A stretch of DNA of 64,000 bases, taken from the NCBI GenBank assembly GCA_037133915.1, contig JBAXND010000001.1, positions 62,001 to 126,000 on the forward strand. Reading direction: 5' to 3'. The notes below the pieces were generated by a model that worked only from the letters and a program-made list of their open reading frames with translations, did not search any database and was not told the origin of the DNA. Position 1 is the stretch's first letter. Each line of letters begins with the position of its first letter. Made by a program: the position numbers and the translations under genes. This document shows positions 33,303-42,077 of the stretch, in pieces. The stretch is from Bacteroidota bacterium. Its GTDB lineage: Bacteria > Bacteroidota > Bacteroidia > Bacteroidales > CAIWKO01.

Positions 33303-33460
33303 TGAAAATATTTTGTAACGGTGTGATATACAAATGCATAATTAATGGATTAATCACACAATGTTGCTGTACATATTAAGTTTCAGCGATTGCCACGGTC
33401 TGTTTTTTTTTCTCTTATATTGAGAAGTTTTAAATGCCGGACAGGTAGAGAAGGTTTTTA

Positions 33461-35248
33461 TTAATCGAGTTTCAGTACCGCGAGGAATGCTGATTGCGGT
33501 ACTTCCACGTTGCCGATCTGTCGCATGCGCTTCTTGCCTTTTTTCTGTTTCTCGAGCAGTTTGCGCTTACGCGAGATATCGCCGCCGTAGCACTTGGCTG
33601 TAACATCTTTGCGAAGCGGTCGAACGGTTTCGCGGGCAATAATCTTGGCGCCAATGGCTGCCTGGATAGCAACTTCGTATTGCTGACGCGGGATAAGTTC
33701 GCGTAATTTTTCGCAGATTTTGCGACCGAAATCATAAGCGTAATCACGATGTATCAGTGATGACAGAGCATCCACAATGTCGCCGTTAAGCAGGATGTCG
33801 AGGCGTACCAGATGCGCTTCCTTGTATCCAATGTGATGATAATCGAAAGAGGCATAGCCTCGCGATAAGCTTTTCAGCTTATCATAAAAATCAAACACGA
33901 TATCACTCAGCGGCATTTCAAAGGTAAGTTCTACGCGGTCGCTGGTAAGATAAACCTGATTTTTAAGGGTTCCGCGCTTATCGATACAAAGCTTCATGGC
34001 AGCACCGGTATATTCCGATTTGGATATAACCTGAGCAATAATATAAGGCTCCTCAATGTGGTCAATGTAATTGAGTGCAGGCAATCCCGAGGGGTTGTGC
34101 ACATCCACCATTTCACCTTTGGTGGTATACACTTTATATGAAACGTTAGGAACCGTAGTAATCACGTCCATGTTAAATTCCCGGTAAAGCCTTTCCTGAA
34201 TAATCTCCATATGCAGCAATCCAAGAAATCCGCAACGGAAGCCAAACCCGAGTGCTGCCGATGATTCCGGCTCATAAACCAGGGAGGCGTCGTTGAGCTG
34301 CAGTTTTTCAAGAGATGAGCGCAGTTCTTCGTAATCGTCGGCATCCACAGGATATACACCGGCAAAAACCATAGGCTTTACATCTTCAAAACCTTCAATG
34401 GCCTTTTCGCACGGGCGCGCCGTGTGGGTAATGGTGTCGCCGACCTTTACTTCTTTAGCCGATTTAATGCCTGAAATGATATAGCCCACTTCGCCCGCCT
34501 GCATCTCAGTGTGGGCGCTCATGGTAAGCTTCAGGATACCTATTTCATCAGCCTGATATTCGTGACCGGTTGCGGCAAACTTCACTTTGTCACCCTGTTT
34601 TATTTTTCCGCTGAAAATACGGAAGTAGGCAATTACGCCTCGGTATGAGTTAAATAATGAATCGAAGATAAGTGCCTGCAGCGGTGCTTCGGGGTCGCCT
34701 TTGGGTGCAGAAATACGGTTAACAATGGCTTCCAGAATATCTTCTACGCCAAGTCCGGTTTTGCCGCTGGCTTCAATAATATCTTCGCGTTTGCATCCAA
34801 TTAAATCAACTATTTGGTCTTTTACATCTTCCGGCATGGCCGTGTCCATGTCCATTTTATTCAGTACCGGAATAATTTCAAGGTCGTGTTCCAGTGCAAG
34901 ATAGAGATTGGAAATGGTTTGTGCCTGTATGCCCTGAGTGGCATCAACAATAAGCAACGCTCCTTCGCAGGCAGCAATAGAGCGTGAAACTTCATAAGAA
35001 AAATCGACATGCCCGGGCGTATCGATGAGGTTCATAATGTAGTTAGTGCCGCCAAATTCATATTCCATCTGGATAGCATGGCTTTTTATAGTAATGCCGC
35101 GCTCACGCTCCAGATCCATATCGTCGAGCACCTGCTCTTTGGCTTCGCGCGAAGAAACAGTACCTGTGTATTCAAGCAGCCTGTCGGCCAGTGTACTTTT
35201 ACCGTGGTCAATATGCGCAATAATACAGAAGTTGCGTATGTTCTTCAT
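33461..35248 (-). CDS. lepA: Translation elongation factor 4 (LepA)
   Basis: 595 residues from the ATG at 35248, the normal length. The frame is open upstream to 35317 but crosses a promoter box. The GTPase motifs G1 [10 protein letters not shown]2 [12 protein letters not shown]3 [11 protein letters not shown] and G4 NKMD are present. The C-terminal LepA-specific domain with [26 protein letters not shown] is complete. The protein acts on stalled ribosomes (back-translocation or biogenesis, as debated in the literature). It stands alone, divergent from the acyltransferase gene. Confidence 0.97.
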   Translation of the reverse strand: MKNIRNFCIIAHIDHGKSTLADRLLEYTGTVSSREAKEQVLDDMDLERERGITIKSHAIQMEYEFGGTNYIMNLIDTPGHVDFSYEVSRSIAACEGALLIVDATQGIQAQTISNLYLALEHDLEIIPVLNKMDMDTAMPEDVKDQIVDLIGCKREDIIEASGKTGLGVEDILEAIVNRISAPKGDPEAPLQALIFDSLFNSYRGVIAYFRIFSGKIKQGDKVKFAATGHEYQADEIGILKLTMSAHTEMQAGEVGYIISGIKSAKEVKVGDTITHTARPCEKAIEGFEDVKPMVFAGVYPVDADDYEELRSSLEKLQLNDASLVYEPESSAALGFGFRCGFLGLLHMEIIQERLYREFNMDVITTVPNVSYKVYTTKGEMVDVHNPSGLPALNYIDHIEEPYIIAQVISKSEYTGAAMKLCIDKRGTLKNQVYLTSDRVELTFEMPLSDIVFDFYDKLKSLSRGYASFDYHHIGYKEAHLVRLDILLNGDIVDALSSLIHRDYAYDFGRKICEKLRELIPRQQYEVAIQAAIGAKIIARETVRPLRKDVTAKCYGGDISRKRKLLEKQKKGKKRMRQIGNVEVPQSAFLAVLKLD

Positions 35249-35294
35249 GCTGTTAATCCTGCCTGTTTTAGTTTTGCTTGTGAATTTGAGTGTG

Positions 35295-35302
35295 CAAAAG
35301 TA
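35295..35302 (-). promoter_or_regulatory. -7 promoter box (TACTTTTG) for lepA
   Basis: TAnnTTTG on the minus strand, 47 bases before the lepA start. It rules out the longer start at 35317. Confidence 0.45.
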
Positions 35303-35355
35303 CAACAATTTATACAACCTTTTGCTGCCCCTGTGTCGATATCGGTTAATGTTTG

Positions 35356-35363
35356 TAATTTTG
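35356..35363 (+). promoter_or_regulatory. -7-like box (TAATTTTG) almost at the acyltransferase start
   Basis: TAnnTTTG ends 4 bases before the ATG at 35368. If used, the transcript would be leaderless or nearly so; it may also be a chance match. Confidence 0.2.
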
Positions 35364-35367
35364 CATC

Positions 35368-35949
35368 ATGTCAAGGAAAAAGATTTTGAGGGGTTTTGCA
35401 CGTTTCATTTTGTTTCTGACAGGGTGGAAGGTCAAAGGGTCGCTACCCCCGGATGTCAAGAAATGTGTTATTGCGGTTGTAGGTCATACTTCTTACTGGG
35501 ATGCTGCTGTGGGCCGTCTGGGGTTGTGGGCACTGGGTATTAAATGCACCATTCTGGTAAAGAAAGAAGCATTTACACCTGCCCTTGGGTGGCTTCTGCG
35601 CATCAATGGCGGTGTACCTGTTAACCGAAGTAACAGTACAGGTCTGGTTACTCAGGTTGTTCAAATGGTGCAGAAAGCCGACGAGTTTTTTCTGGTCATT
35701 GCTCCTGAAGGTACCCGTTCCCGCGTGTCGAATTGGAAAAAGGGGTATTATTTTATCGCGCAAGCGGCTAACATACCTATTGCCGTGGGATTTGTTGATT
35801 ATAAAAAGAAAGAAGGCGGCATTGGTCCTTTATTCTATCCTACGGGTAACTATGAAGAGGATTTCAAAATTATTCGGGAATTCGCTAAAGATATCACACC
35901 ACGGTTCCCTGAGTTGTTCGTACTTCCTGATGAAGAAGAAAAGAAGTAG
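35368..35949 (+). CDS. 1-acylglycerol-3-phosphate O-acyltransferase-like protein (PlsC family)
   Basis: 193 residues. The acyltransferase motif HX4D is His40-Asp45 (GHTSYWD), followed by the second block (INGGVPVNR) and the third motif PEGTRSR (113-119), which binds the phosphate of the acceptor. The length is short compared with the usual 240, as in the small bacterial PlsC-like group that lacks N-terminal membrane helices. It would acylate lysophosphatidate or another lyso-lipid at the inner membrane. It is monocistronic and closed by a strong bidirectional terminator. Motif I has Thr-Ser in place of the common Gln-Ser, within family variation. Confidence 0.85.
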   Translation: MSRKKILRGFARFILFLTGWKVKGSLPPDVKKCVIAVVGHTSYWDAAVGRLGLWALGIKCTILVKKEAFTPALGWLLRINGGVPVNRSNSTGLVTQVVQMVQKADEFFLVIAPEGTRSRVSNWKKGYYFIAQAANIPIAVGFVDYKKKEGGIGPLFYPTGNYEEDFKIIREFAKDITPRFPELFVLPDEEEKK

Positions 35950-35973
35950 TTGTTTTTGACATTTATACAGAAT

Positions 35974-36009
35974 AAAAAGAGGGCGTCCTTTGTGGGACGC
36001 CCTCTTTTT
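35974..36009 (+). terminator. Bidirectional terminator between the acyltransferase and M16 genes
   Basis: AAAAAGAGGGCGTCC (35974-35988) and GGACGCCCTCTTTTT (35995-36009) pair almost perfectly around a 6-base loop. A and T runs on both sides suit the convergent genes. Confidence 0.9.
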
Positions 36010-36026
36010 ATTGATTGCATAAGATA

Positions 36027-38939
36027 CTAATAGCCGAAAATATCTTTCAGGCTGAGGTAGGTAATTTTTCCGTATTTTTCTAAGGTTTTGGTATCAATCT
36101 GGTCTTTCTTTCCAAGTACAAGAATCGTGTATTTTTTGTCCTTCATGTACTTCTGCTGGAATGTCTGCAAATCACCAAATGTGAAGTTAGGAACCTGGGT
36201 GAATACGTCTTTGCGCATATCATGGTCAATGCCCATTCTCTGTGATGTAAGGTAATTGAAAATGATATCCGATTTGGTGATCCGGTCAGTGCGAATCTGG
36301 CTGATAACGGCTTCTTTGGCAGCGTCAAAACTCTTCTGCGACTCAGGCATATTGTTGATGAGGTCGGTCATGCCTTTCATTGCTTCGGGAAGTTTATCAT
36401 TCTGGGTGCCGATAAATGAGAAAATATAGTGAGAGCGGTCGGCACGTGAGGGTGAACGATAGCTTGCAAAAGCTGTGTATGCCAATGCACGGGCTTCGCG
36501 CAGTTCCTGAAAAACAATCGATGACATTCCTGAACCAAAATATTCATTGAATACGCGGCGAATGGCAACATTATTTTTATTGAACAGCTCTGATTTGCTC
36601 ATCATGATAATTTCAACCTGTTTCATTTCATAATCCACCACATACACTTTATTTTCATTGTTCTCGAGTTCGGTGAACTTTGTTTCAGCTGGAACCGGGC
36701 TGAGTTTGGCAGGTGTGGTATGGTATTTATCGATAATTGCAATTGCTTTATCTTTATTTTCCGGACCATAATACAATACCTGATGCGAGAATGAGGTAAG
36801 TCCTTTTATGAGTTTGATAAGTTCATCCGGTTTAACCGATTTCAGCTCATCTTCGGAAAGAATATTTGTATAAGGAGACTTCGAACCGTAAACGCCATAG
36901 TTATACATTGCGTTCCACAGGATTTCATCTTTTGAAAGTTTATTGTCGTCGCGCTGTTTCAGGATGTTGCCCACAAGGTTTTCCAGCGCTTCTTTATCAG
37001 CTTTGGGGTCGGCAAGCAGGTTTTCGAATAGCTGCAATCCTTTTTCCATGTTCTCGCTCAGCCCGCTCAGGCTCACCCATGTCTGGTCATTTGAACAATA
37101 AACGCTGAAACTGCATCCGGCTTTATAAAACTCTTCTTTTATCTGTGCCGCGGTAAGTTTTGACGTTCCAAGAAAATCAAGGTAATTTACGGCAAGTTCA
37201 AGTTTGCGGTCGTTGTCTTTGCCCATATTGAAATAATAGTACAGGGTAAAGCGACCATTTTCGGTGTTCAGGCTGTAAAGCATCGGAATTCCTTTGCCGG
37301 TAGCGTATTTAAGAACGTCTTTATTGTAATCAAGGAAAGCCGGTTCAATCTGCATGGGTTTGGATGCCATTATGTTTTTTACAAAATCGCTTTGTGCATC
37401 GCGGTTAACATCAACAGGAGTGATCACTGGTTTGTTAACTTTATCAACTTGCTTGGCAATACCTGTGCGTTTGTAAACAACAACATAGTTTTCCTTATAA
37501 TTTTTATTGGCAAAATCGATGATGTCCTGTTTGGTGAATTTCGCCAGATTGTTGATATGATTTACCTGATCTTTCCAGGGGATACCTTTGATAAACGCAT
37601 CGACCATAGTAAATGTACGGCTTGAATTGCTTTCTTCTGACTGAATCAACTGCAGTTTTAAATCGTTGATAATGGCAGGAAGCAGCCAATCGGCAAATTC
37701 ACCTTTTTTTACTTTTTCTATCTCGGCAAGAAGCAGGTCTTTCACCTGTTCAAGGGTTTGACCTTCTTTGGGGTTGCCATAAAAAATGTGTGCCGAATAG
37801 TCCTCCATCACTGATGAAAATGAACCGGCTGCAAGTACTTTTTGTGCCTGATTCAGGTCAAGGTCGATGAGTCCGGCGGTTGAATTGGTAAGTACCATAT
37901 CCGTCAGCGACATCAGGTCGGCATCGCGGGTGTTGGCTCCGCCAAAGCGGAAGGCCACCATCACTGATTCTGCATCGGGGCCAACGACTTCTTTAACAAT
38001 GGGGCTGGTGATAGGGTCTTCCTTAGGCGCTGTGTAAGGAACAACGCTTTTGGCAGCCATAGAACCAAATGTTTTATCAATAAGAGCAATCATTACATCG
38101 GGATCAAAATCGCCCGACATACAAATGGCTATGTTTGAAGGAACATAGCGTGCCGCGAAATATTTTTTAATAGCCCTGATTGACGGGTTTTTCAAGTGGT
38201 CAATAGTGCCGATAACGGTATGTGTTCCATACTGGTGGTGTTTCCACAGGCCTGAATACAAGGCTTCCCAAACTTTATCCTCATCACGGTCAAGGCTCAT
38301 GTTTTTTTCTTCATACACGGTTTCAAGTTCGGTGTGGAACAGGCGGAATACAGGATTGCTGAAGCGGTCGAACTCAATATCGAGCCAATTCTTTGCCTGA
38401 TTAGTAGGAATATCATTGACATAAACAGTTTCCTCTTCACTGGTAAAGGCGTTTGTTCCTTTGGCACCGATGAAAGCCATCATTTTGTCGTATTCATTCG
38501 CAATGGCAATTTTGGATGCAAGGCCTGAAACGCTGTCGATGATGTGGTAAACGGCTTTACGTTTAATCGTATCCTTAATTCCACGATATACTTCAAACAG
38601 ACTGTCAATCTTCAATAGGTAAACGTTTTCTTTTGCGAAGTCGGTTGTGCCGAAATGCTCGGTGCCCTTAAACATCAGGTGCTCGAGATAATGCGAGAGA
38701 CCTGTGTTATCATCGGGATCGTTTTTGCCGCCTGTATGAACGGCAATGGCAGTTTGAATGCGGGGTTCGTCCTTGTACACGGTTAAATATACTTTCATAC
38801 CGTTGTCAAGGGTGTAAATCCGTGCCTTTAAAGGATCGCCGTCAACCGACTCATATTTATATTCTTTTTGCCCGAAAGATAAGGACGAGAGCAGCAGAAG
38901 CACTGCCGTCAGTGTAAAGAAACTCAGAAATTTTTTCAT
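36027..38939 (-). CDS. M16 (insulinase/pitrilysin) family zinc metallopeptidase, copy 1
   Basis: 970 residues with a signal peptide (1-23). Zinc motif HxxEH at His83-His87 (SHYLEHLMF) and the downstream Glu in ETVYEEKNM; the second half carries the substrate-binding FQELREARALAY. Two tandem M16 repeats make one clamshell enzyme, as in pitrilysin. It should be active, cutting unfolded peptides in the periplasm. It is closely similar throughout to copy 2 next to it (for example MFKGT, FDRFSN / AERFQN, ALAYTAF / ALCYAAM), so the pair arose by duplication. A terminator and a -7 box separate the copies, so each can be expressed alone. Confidence 0.93.
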   Translation of the reverse strand: MKKFLSFFTLTAVLLLLSSLSFGQKEYKYESVDGDPLKARIYTLDNGMKVYLTVYKDEPRIQTAIAVHTGGKNDPDDNTGLSHYLEHLMFKGTEHFGTTDFAKENVYLLKIDSLFEVYRGIKDTIKRKAVYHIIDSVSGLASKIAIANEYDKMMAFIGAKGTNAFTSEEETVYVNDIPTNQAKNWLDIEFDRFSNPVFRLFHTELETVYEEKNMSLDRDEDKVWEALYSGLWKHHQYGTHTVIGTIDHLKNPSIRAIKKYFAARYVPSNIAICMSGDFDPDVMIALIDKTFGSMAAKSVVPYTAPKEDPITSPIVKEVVGPDAESVMVAFRFGGANTRDADLMSLTDMVLTNSTAGLIDLDLNQAQKVLAAGSFSSVMEDYSAHIFYGNPKEGQTLEQVKDLLLAEIEKVKKGEFADWLLPAIINDLKLQLIQSEESNSSRTFTMVDAFIKGIPWKDQVNHINNLAKFTKQDIIDFANKNYKENYVVVYKRTGIAKQVDKVNKPVITPVDVNRDAQSDFVKNIMASKPMQIEPAFLDYNKDVLKYATGKGIPMLYSLNTENGRFTLYYYFNMGKDNDRKLELAVNYLDFLGTSKLTAAQIKEEFYKAGCSFSVYCSNDQTWVSLSGLSENMEKGLQLFENLLADPKADKEALENLVGNILKQRDDNKLSKDEILWNAMYNYGVYGSKSPYTNILSEDELKSVKPDELIKLIKGLTSFSHQVLYYGPENKDKAIAIIDKYHTTPAKLSPVPAETKFTELENNENKVYVVDYEMKQVEIIMMSKSELFNKNNVAIRRVFNEYFGSGMSSIVFQELREARALAYTAFASYRSPSRADRSHYIFSFIGTQNDKLPEAMKGMTDLINNMPESQKSFDAAKEAVISQIRTDRITKSDIIFNYLTSQRMGIDHDMRKDVFTQVPNFTFGDLQTFQQKYMKDKKYTILVLGKKDQIDTKTLEKYGKITYLSLKDIFGY

Positions 38940-38983
38940 AAAAAAGGAATTAAGTTGGATGGAATGACGAAAATTTTCTATAA

Positions 38984-38991
38984 CAAATGTA
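38984..38991 (-). promoter_or_regulatory. -7 promoter box (TACATTTG) for M16 copy 1
   Basis: TAnnTTTG on the minus strand, 45 bases before the start at 38939. Confidence 0.4.
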
Positions 38992-39065
38992 TATTTTCTT
39001 TTGAAAGTGATGCCCGTTAATTGAAATATTATTGTTGAAAAGTAGTAAGCTGTAGATTATAATCC

Positions 39066-39098
39066 AAAAAAAAAGCGGCTGTCTCCAGCCGCCTTTTT
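39066..39098 (-). terminator. Terminator between M16 copies 2 and 1
   Basis: GCGGCTG (39075-39081), loop TCTC, CAGCCGC (39086-39092): a perfect 7-bp stem. On the minus strand it is followed by a run of T, ending the copy 2 transcript 3 bases after its stop. Confidence 0.85.
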
Positions 39099-39100
39099 TC

Positions 39101-42022
39101 TTAGTATCCGAAAATACTTTTTAATTTTAATTTTTTAACCTTCCCGTATTTTTTCAGCACCTTGAAATCAAGCAACTTTTCGTTGCCGAGAACGAGCGTT
39201 GTTTGTGCTTTTCCTTTTACGTAGGCAGCTTGAAATGCTTTAATATCATCAAAAGTGAGTTTAGGCAGCACGTTAAAAATGTCTTTACGGATATCATAAT
39301 CGAGACCGATTTTTTTAGCTTTTTCATAACTGAATAAAATGTCTGATTTAGTGATGCGCTCGGTGCGCATGCTCTGTATCAGCGAGCTTTTTGCCAAATC
39401 AAACGATTTTTCTGCAAGCGGCATATTATTCAGTAATTCATAGAAAGCGCTCAATCCTTCCTCTATTTTGTCGTTTTGTGTCATGATAAAGGAAATGTTG
39501 TAGTAATGGTTGTCTTTTTTACCGAACAGGTTTTGGTAGAACGACATTGCTGCATAGCATAAAGCCCTTGATTCGCGAAGCTCCTGAAAAACGATGGAAT
39601 TCATCGATCCGCCAAAGTATTCATTATACAGTTTAATAACGGGTTCTGTTGATGGATTGAATGTTTCGCCACGCGAAAGCATGAGTATCTGCGCCTGTTT
39701 CATGTCAAAATTCACTTGATACACGAGGTTTTTATCGGTGGCAAGTTCAGGGAAAACCAAGGGTGTCGGAACCGGTTTTACCGAAGCCGGCGTGTTATGG
39801 TGTTTTTCAAGCAGGCTCTTTACTTCTTCCGCGTTCTGGCTTCCATAGAACAATATGTGATGGTCATAAGAATTCAGTGATTTGATAAGTGCCGTAAGTT
39901 CATCGGCAGTAAGCGCGGTAAGTTCTTTTTCAGAAAGAATGTTTGTTGCCGGAGATTTTGGTCCGAATATCCCGTACATCACCATAGCACCAAATATTTC
40001 CTGAGGATTGAGTTTCGCATCCTTGCGTTTTTTCAATTCATCATTAACCAGATTTTTCAGTGCTTCTGGGTCGGGTTTTGCGTCTGATAAAAGTTTCTCA
40101 AAAAGCGATAATCCTTTTTCAAAATTTTCGCTTAACCCGCTTAATGAAACATATACCTGATCAAATGAATTAAATACATCAAAAGAACAGCCTATCTTGA
40201 AAAACTCCTGTTTAATCTGTGCATTGGTGAGATCGGCGGTTCCCAGATACTTCAGGTAATCGAATGCCAGTCCGAGTTTGCGGTCGTTGTTGGTACCCAT
40301 CTCGAAAATGTAATACATGTTGAACGTTTTGTTCTCGGTATTATTCAGGTAATAGCATCGAATGTTGTTCTTCAGGCTGAATTGTGTGATGTCTGCTTTA
40401 TAATCGGGGAATACCGGAGCGATATCCTCAACTTTTTTTGCTTCAATCATTTTCAGGAAGTCGGATTTATCTTCGCGGTTGATGTTTATCTTGGTGATTT
40501 TCGGTTTTTTGATTTTATCAATATTTTCGCTTTTGCCCGTCTTTTTATATATCACAAGATAATTGTCGCTGAAGTTTTTATTGGCAAAATCCACAACGTC
40601 CTGCTTGGTAATTTTGCTCAGACGGTCGAAACGATTCACATAATCATTCCATGTAATGCCCAACACAAAGGAATTTACAAAAGCACTTGCGCGGGATTCA
40701 TTTTTTTCATAATCCTTCGTTTGCTTTAACTTAAGGTCGGTGATGATGGCAGGTATTAACCAATCTTCAAATTCACCTTTTTTTATTTTAGCAACTTCAG
40801 CAAGCAGCAGGTCTTTCACCTGGTCCATGGTTTGACCTTCTTTAGGTTTTCCCGTGAGCATTTCAATGGAGTAATCTTTCATTACTTCTTTACCCGACGA
40901 TGCACTGAGTACTTTTTGTTTCTGCACTAAATCAAGATCTATCAGACCGGCTGTGCTATTCGAAAGAATCATGTCAACAATATCCAGCATTTCTGCATCG
41001 CGGCTGTTCGCGCCATCCAGACGGTAGGCAATGGTAAGATTCTCTGCATCCGGACCCATAACATCAATAGTGACAGGTGCTGTGATGGGATCTTCTTTCT
41101 GAAATTCAAATGGCGGAACCGGTTTACTTTTCATGCCACCCCACAGTTTATCAATCAGAACGATGGTTTTATCGGGATCAAAATCGCCCGAAAGACAAAT
41201 AGCCATATTATTAGGAACATAATACATTGCATAAAACTCCCGGATACGCTTCATCGACGGGCTTTTCAGATGCTCGGTTGAGCCGATGAGGGTTTGGGTC
41301 CCATAGGTGTGTTTCTTGAAAAGTCCTGATAACATTGCAAAGTATACCTTCATGTTGTCATTTGCGAGGGTCATGTTTTTTTCTTCGTAAATTGTTTCCA
41401 GTTCGGTATGGAACAAACGAAGAACATTATTCTGAAAACGCTCTGCTTCTATAGTAAGCCAGTTTTCAAGCTGGTTCGACGGAATTTCATTTACAAATAC
41501 GGTCTGTTCAAGCGAAGTATAGGCATTGGTTCCGGTAGCACCAATTAATGCAAGCAGCTTGTCGTATTCATTGGGAATAGCATACTTCGATGCTTCTGTT
41601 GAAATGCTGTCAATGAGTTTGTACGTTGCATTACGGCTGTCGGTATTGGCAGGGTCAATTGTGCGGTATACTTCAAATAAGCTGTCGATGCGTGCAATCA
41701 GCGGACCTTCTTTCGAAAAATCGGTTGTGCCTATCTTACTTGTACCTTTGAACATCATATGTTCAAAATAATGGGCAAGACCTGTTGCATCAGCTGGGTC
41801 ATTTTTGCTGCCGGCGCGTGTTGCAATATACGTTTGAATGCGGGGCGCATCTTTGTATACTGTCATATAAACCGTAAGTCCGTTCGACAGCGTGTAAATG
41901 CGTGCATTCAACGGATCGTTCGGCACGGTCACATATTTGTATTCCTGCGCTACAAGCGGCATCTGCAGCAGCACTGCAAAAACAAAAAGGATGATGTTTC
42001 GGAAATTCATGCGTTTCAACAT
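39101..42022 (-). CDS. M16 family zinc metallopeptidase, copy 2
   Basis: 973 residues; a second ATG at 42010 is an equal candidate start. Signal peptide, then HxxEH at His84-His88 (AHYFEHMMF), the catalytic-site Glu in ETIYEEKNM, and FQELRESRALCY in the C-terminal half. The layout and many local stretches match copy 1. It is a periplasmic two-repeat pitrilysin-like peptidase. All metal ligands are present. It lies between copy 1 and the third M16 gene, all on the minus strand, with 55 bases to the upstream gene. Confidence 0.93.
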   Translation of the reverse strand: MLKRMNFRNIILFVFAVLLQMPLVAQEYKYVTVPNDPLNARIYTLSNGLTVYMTVYKDAPRIQTYIATRAGSKNDPADATGLAHYFEHMMFKGTSKIGTTDFSKEGPLIARIDSLFEVYRTIDPANTDSRNATYKLIDSISTEASKYAIPNEYDKLLALIGATGTNAYTSLEQTVFVNEIPSNQLENWLTIEAERFQNNVLRLFHTELETIYEEKNMTLANDNMKVYFAMLSGLFKKHTYGTQTLIGSTEHLKSPSMKRIREFYAMYYVPNNMAICLSGDFDPDKTIVLIDKLWGGMKSKPVPPFEFQKEDPITAPVTIDVMGPDAENLTIAYRLDGANSRDAEMLDIVDMILSNSTAGLIDLDLVQKQKVLSASSGKEVMKDYSIEMLTGKPKEGQTMDQVKDLLLAEVAKIKKGEFEDWLIPAIITDLKLKQTKDYEKNESRASAFVNSFVLGITWNDYVNRFDRLSKITKQDVVDFANKNFSDNYLVIYKKTGKSENIDKIKKPKITKININREDKSDFLKMIEAKKVEDIAPVFPDYKADITQFSLKNNIRCYYLNNTENKTFNMYYIFEMGTNNDRKLGLAFDYLKYLGTADLTNAQIKQEFFKIGCSFDVFNSFDQVYVSLSGLSENFEKGLSLFEKLLSDAKPDPEALKNLVNDELKKRKDAKLNPQEIFGAMVMYGIFGPKSPATNILSEKELTALTADELTALIKSLNSYDHHILFYGSQNAEEVKSLLEKHHNTPASVKPVPTPLVFPELATDKNLVYQVNFDMKQAQILMLSRGETFNPSTEPVIKLYNEYFGGSMNSIVFQELRESRALCYAAMSFYQNLFGKKDNHYYNISFIMTQNDKIEEGLSAFYELLNNMPLAEKSFDLAKSSLIQSMRTERITKSDILFSYEKAKKIGLDYDIRKDIFNVLPKLTFDDIKAFQAAYVKGKAQTTLVLGNEKLLDFKVLKKYGKVKKLKLKSIFGY

Positions 42023-42077
42023 AATTGATTGGATTATTGGTGTGACAATTATAATTTATTTTTTCTGTAAAGATTAA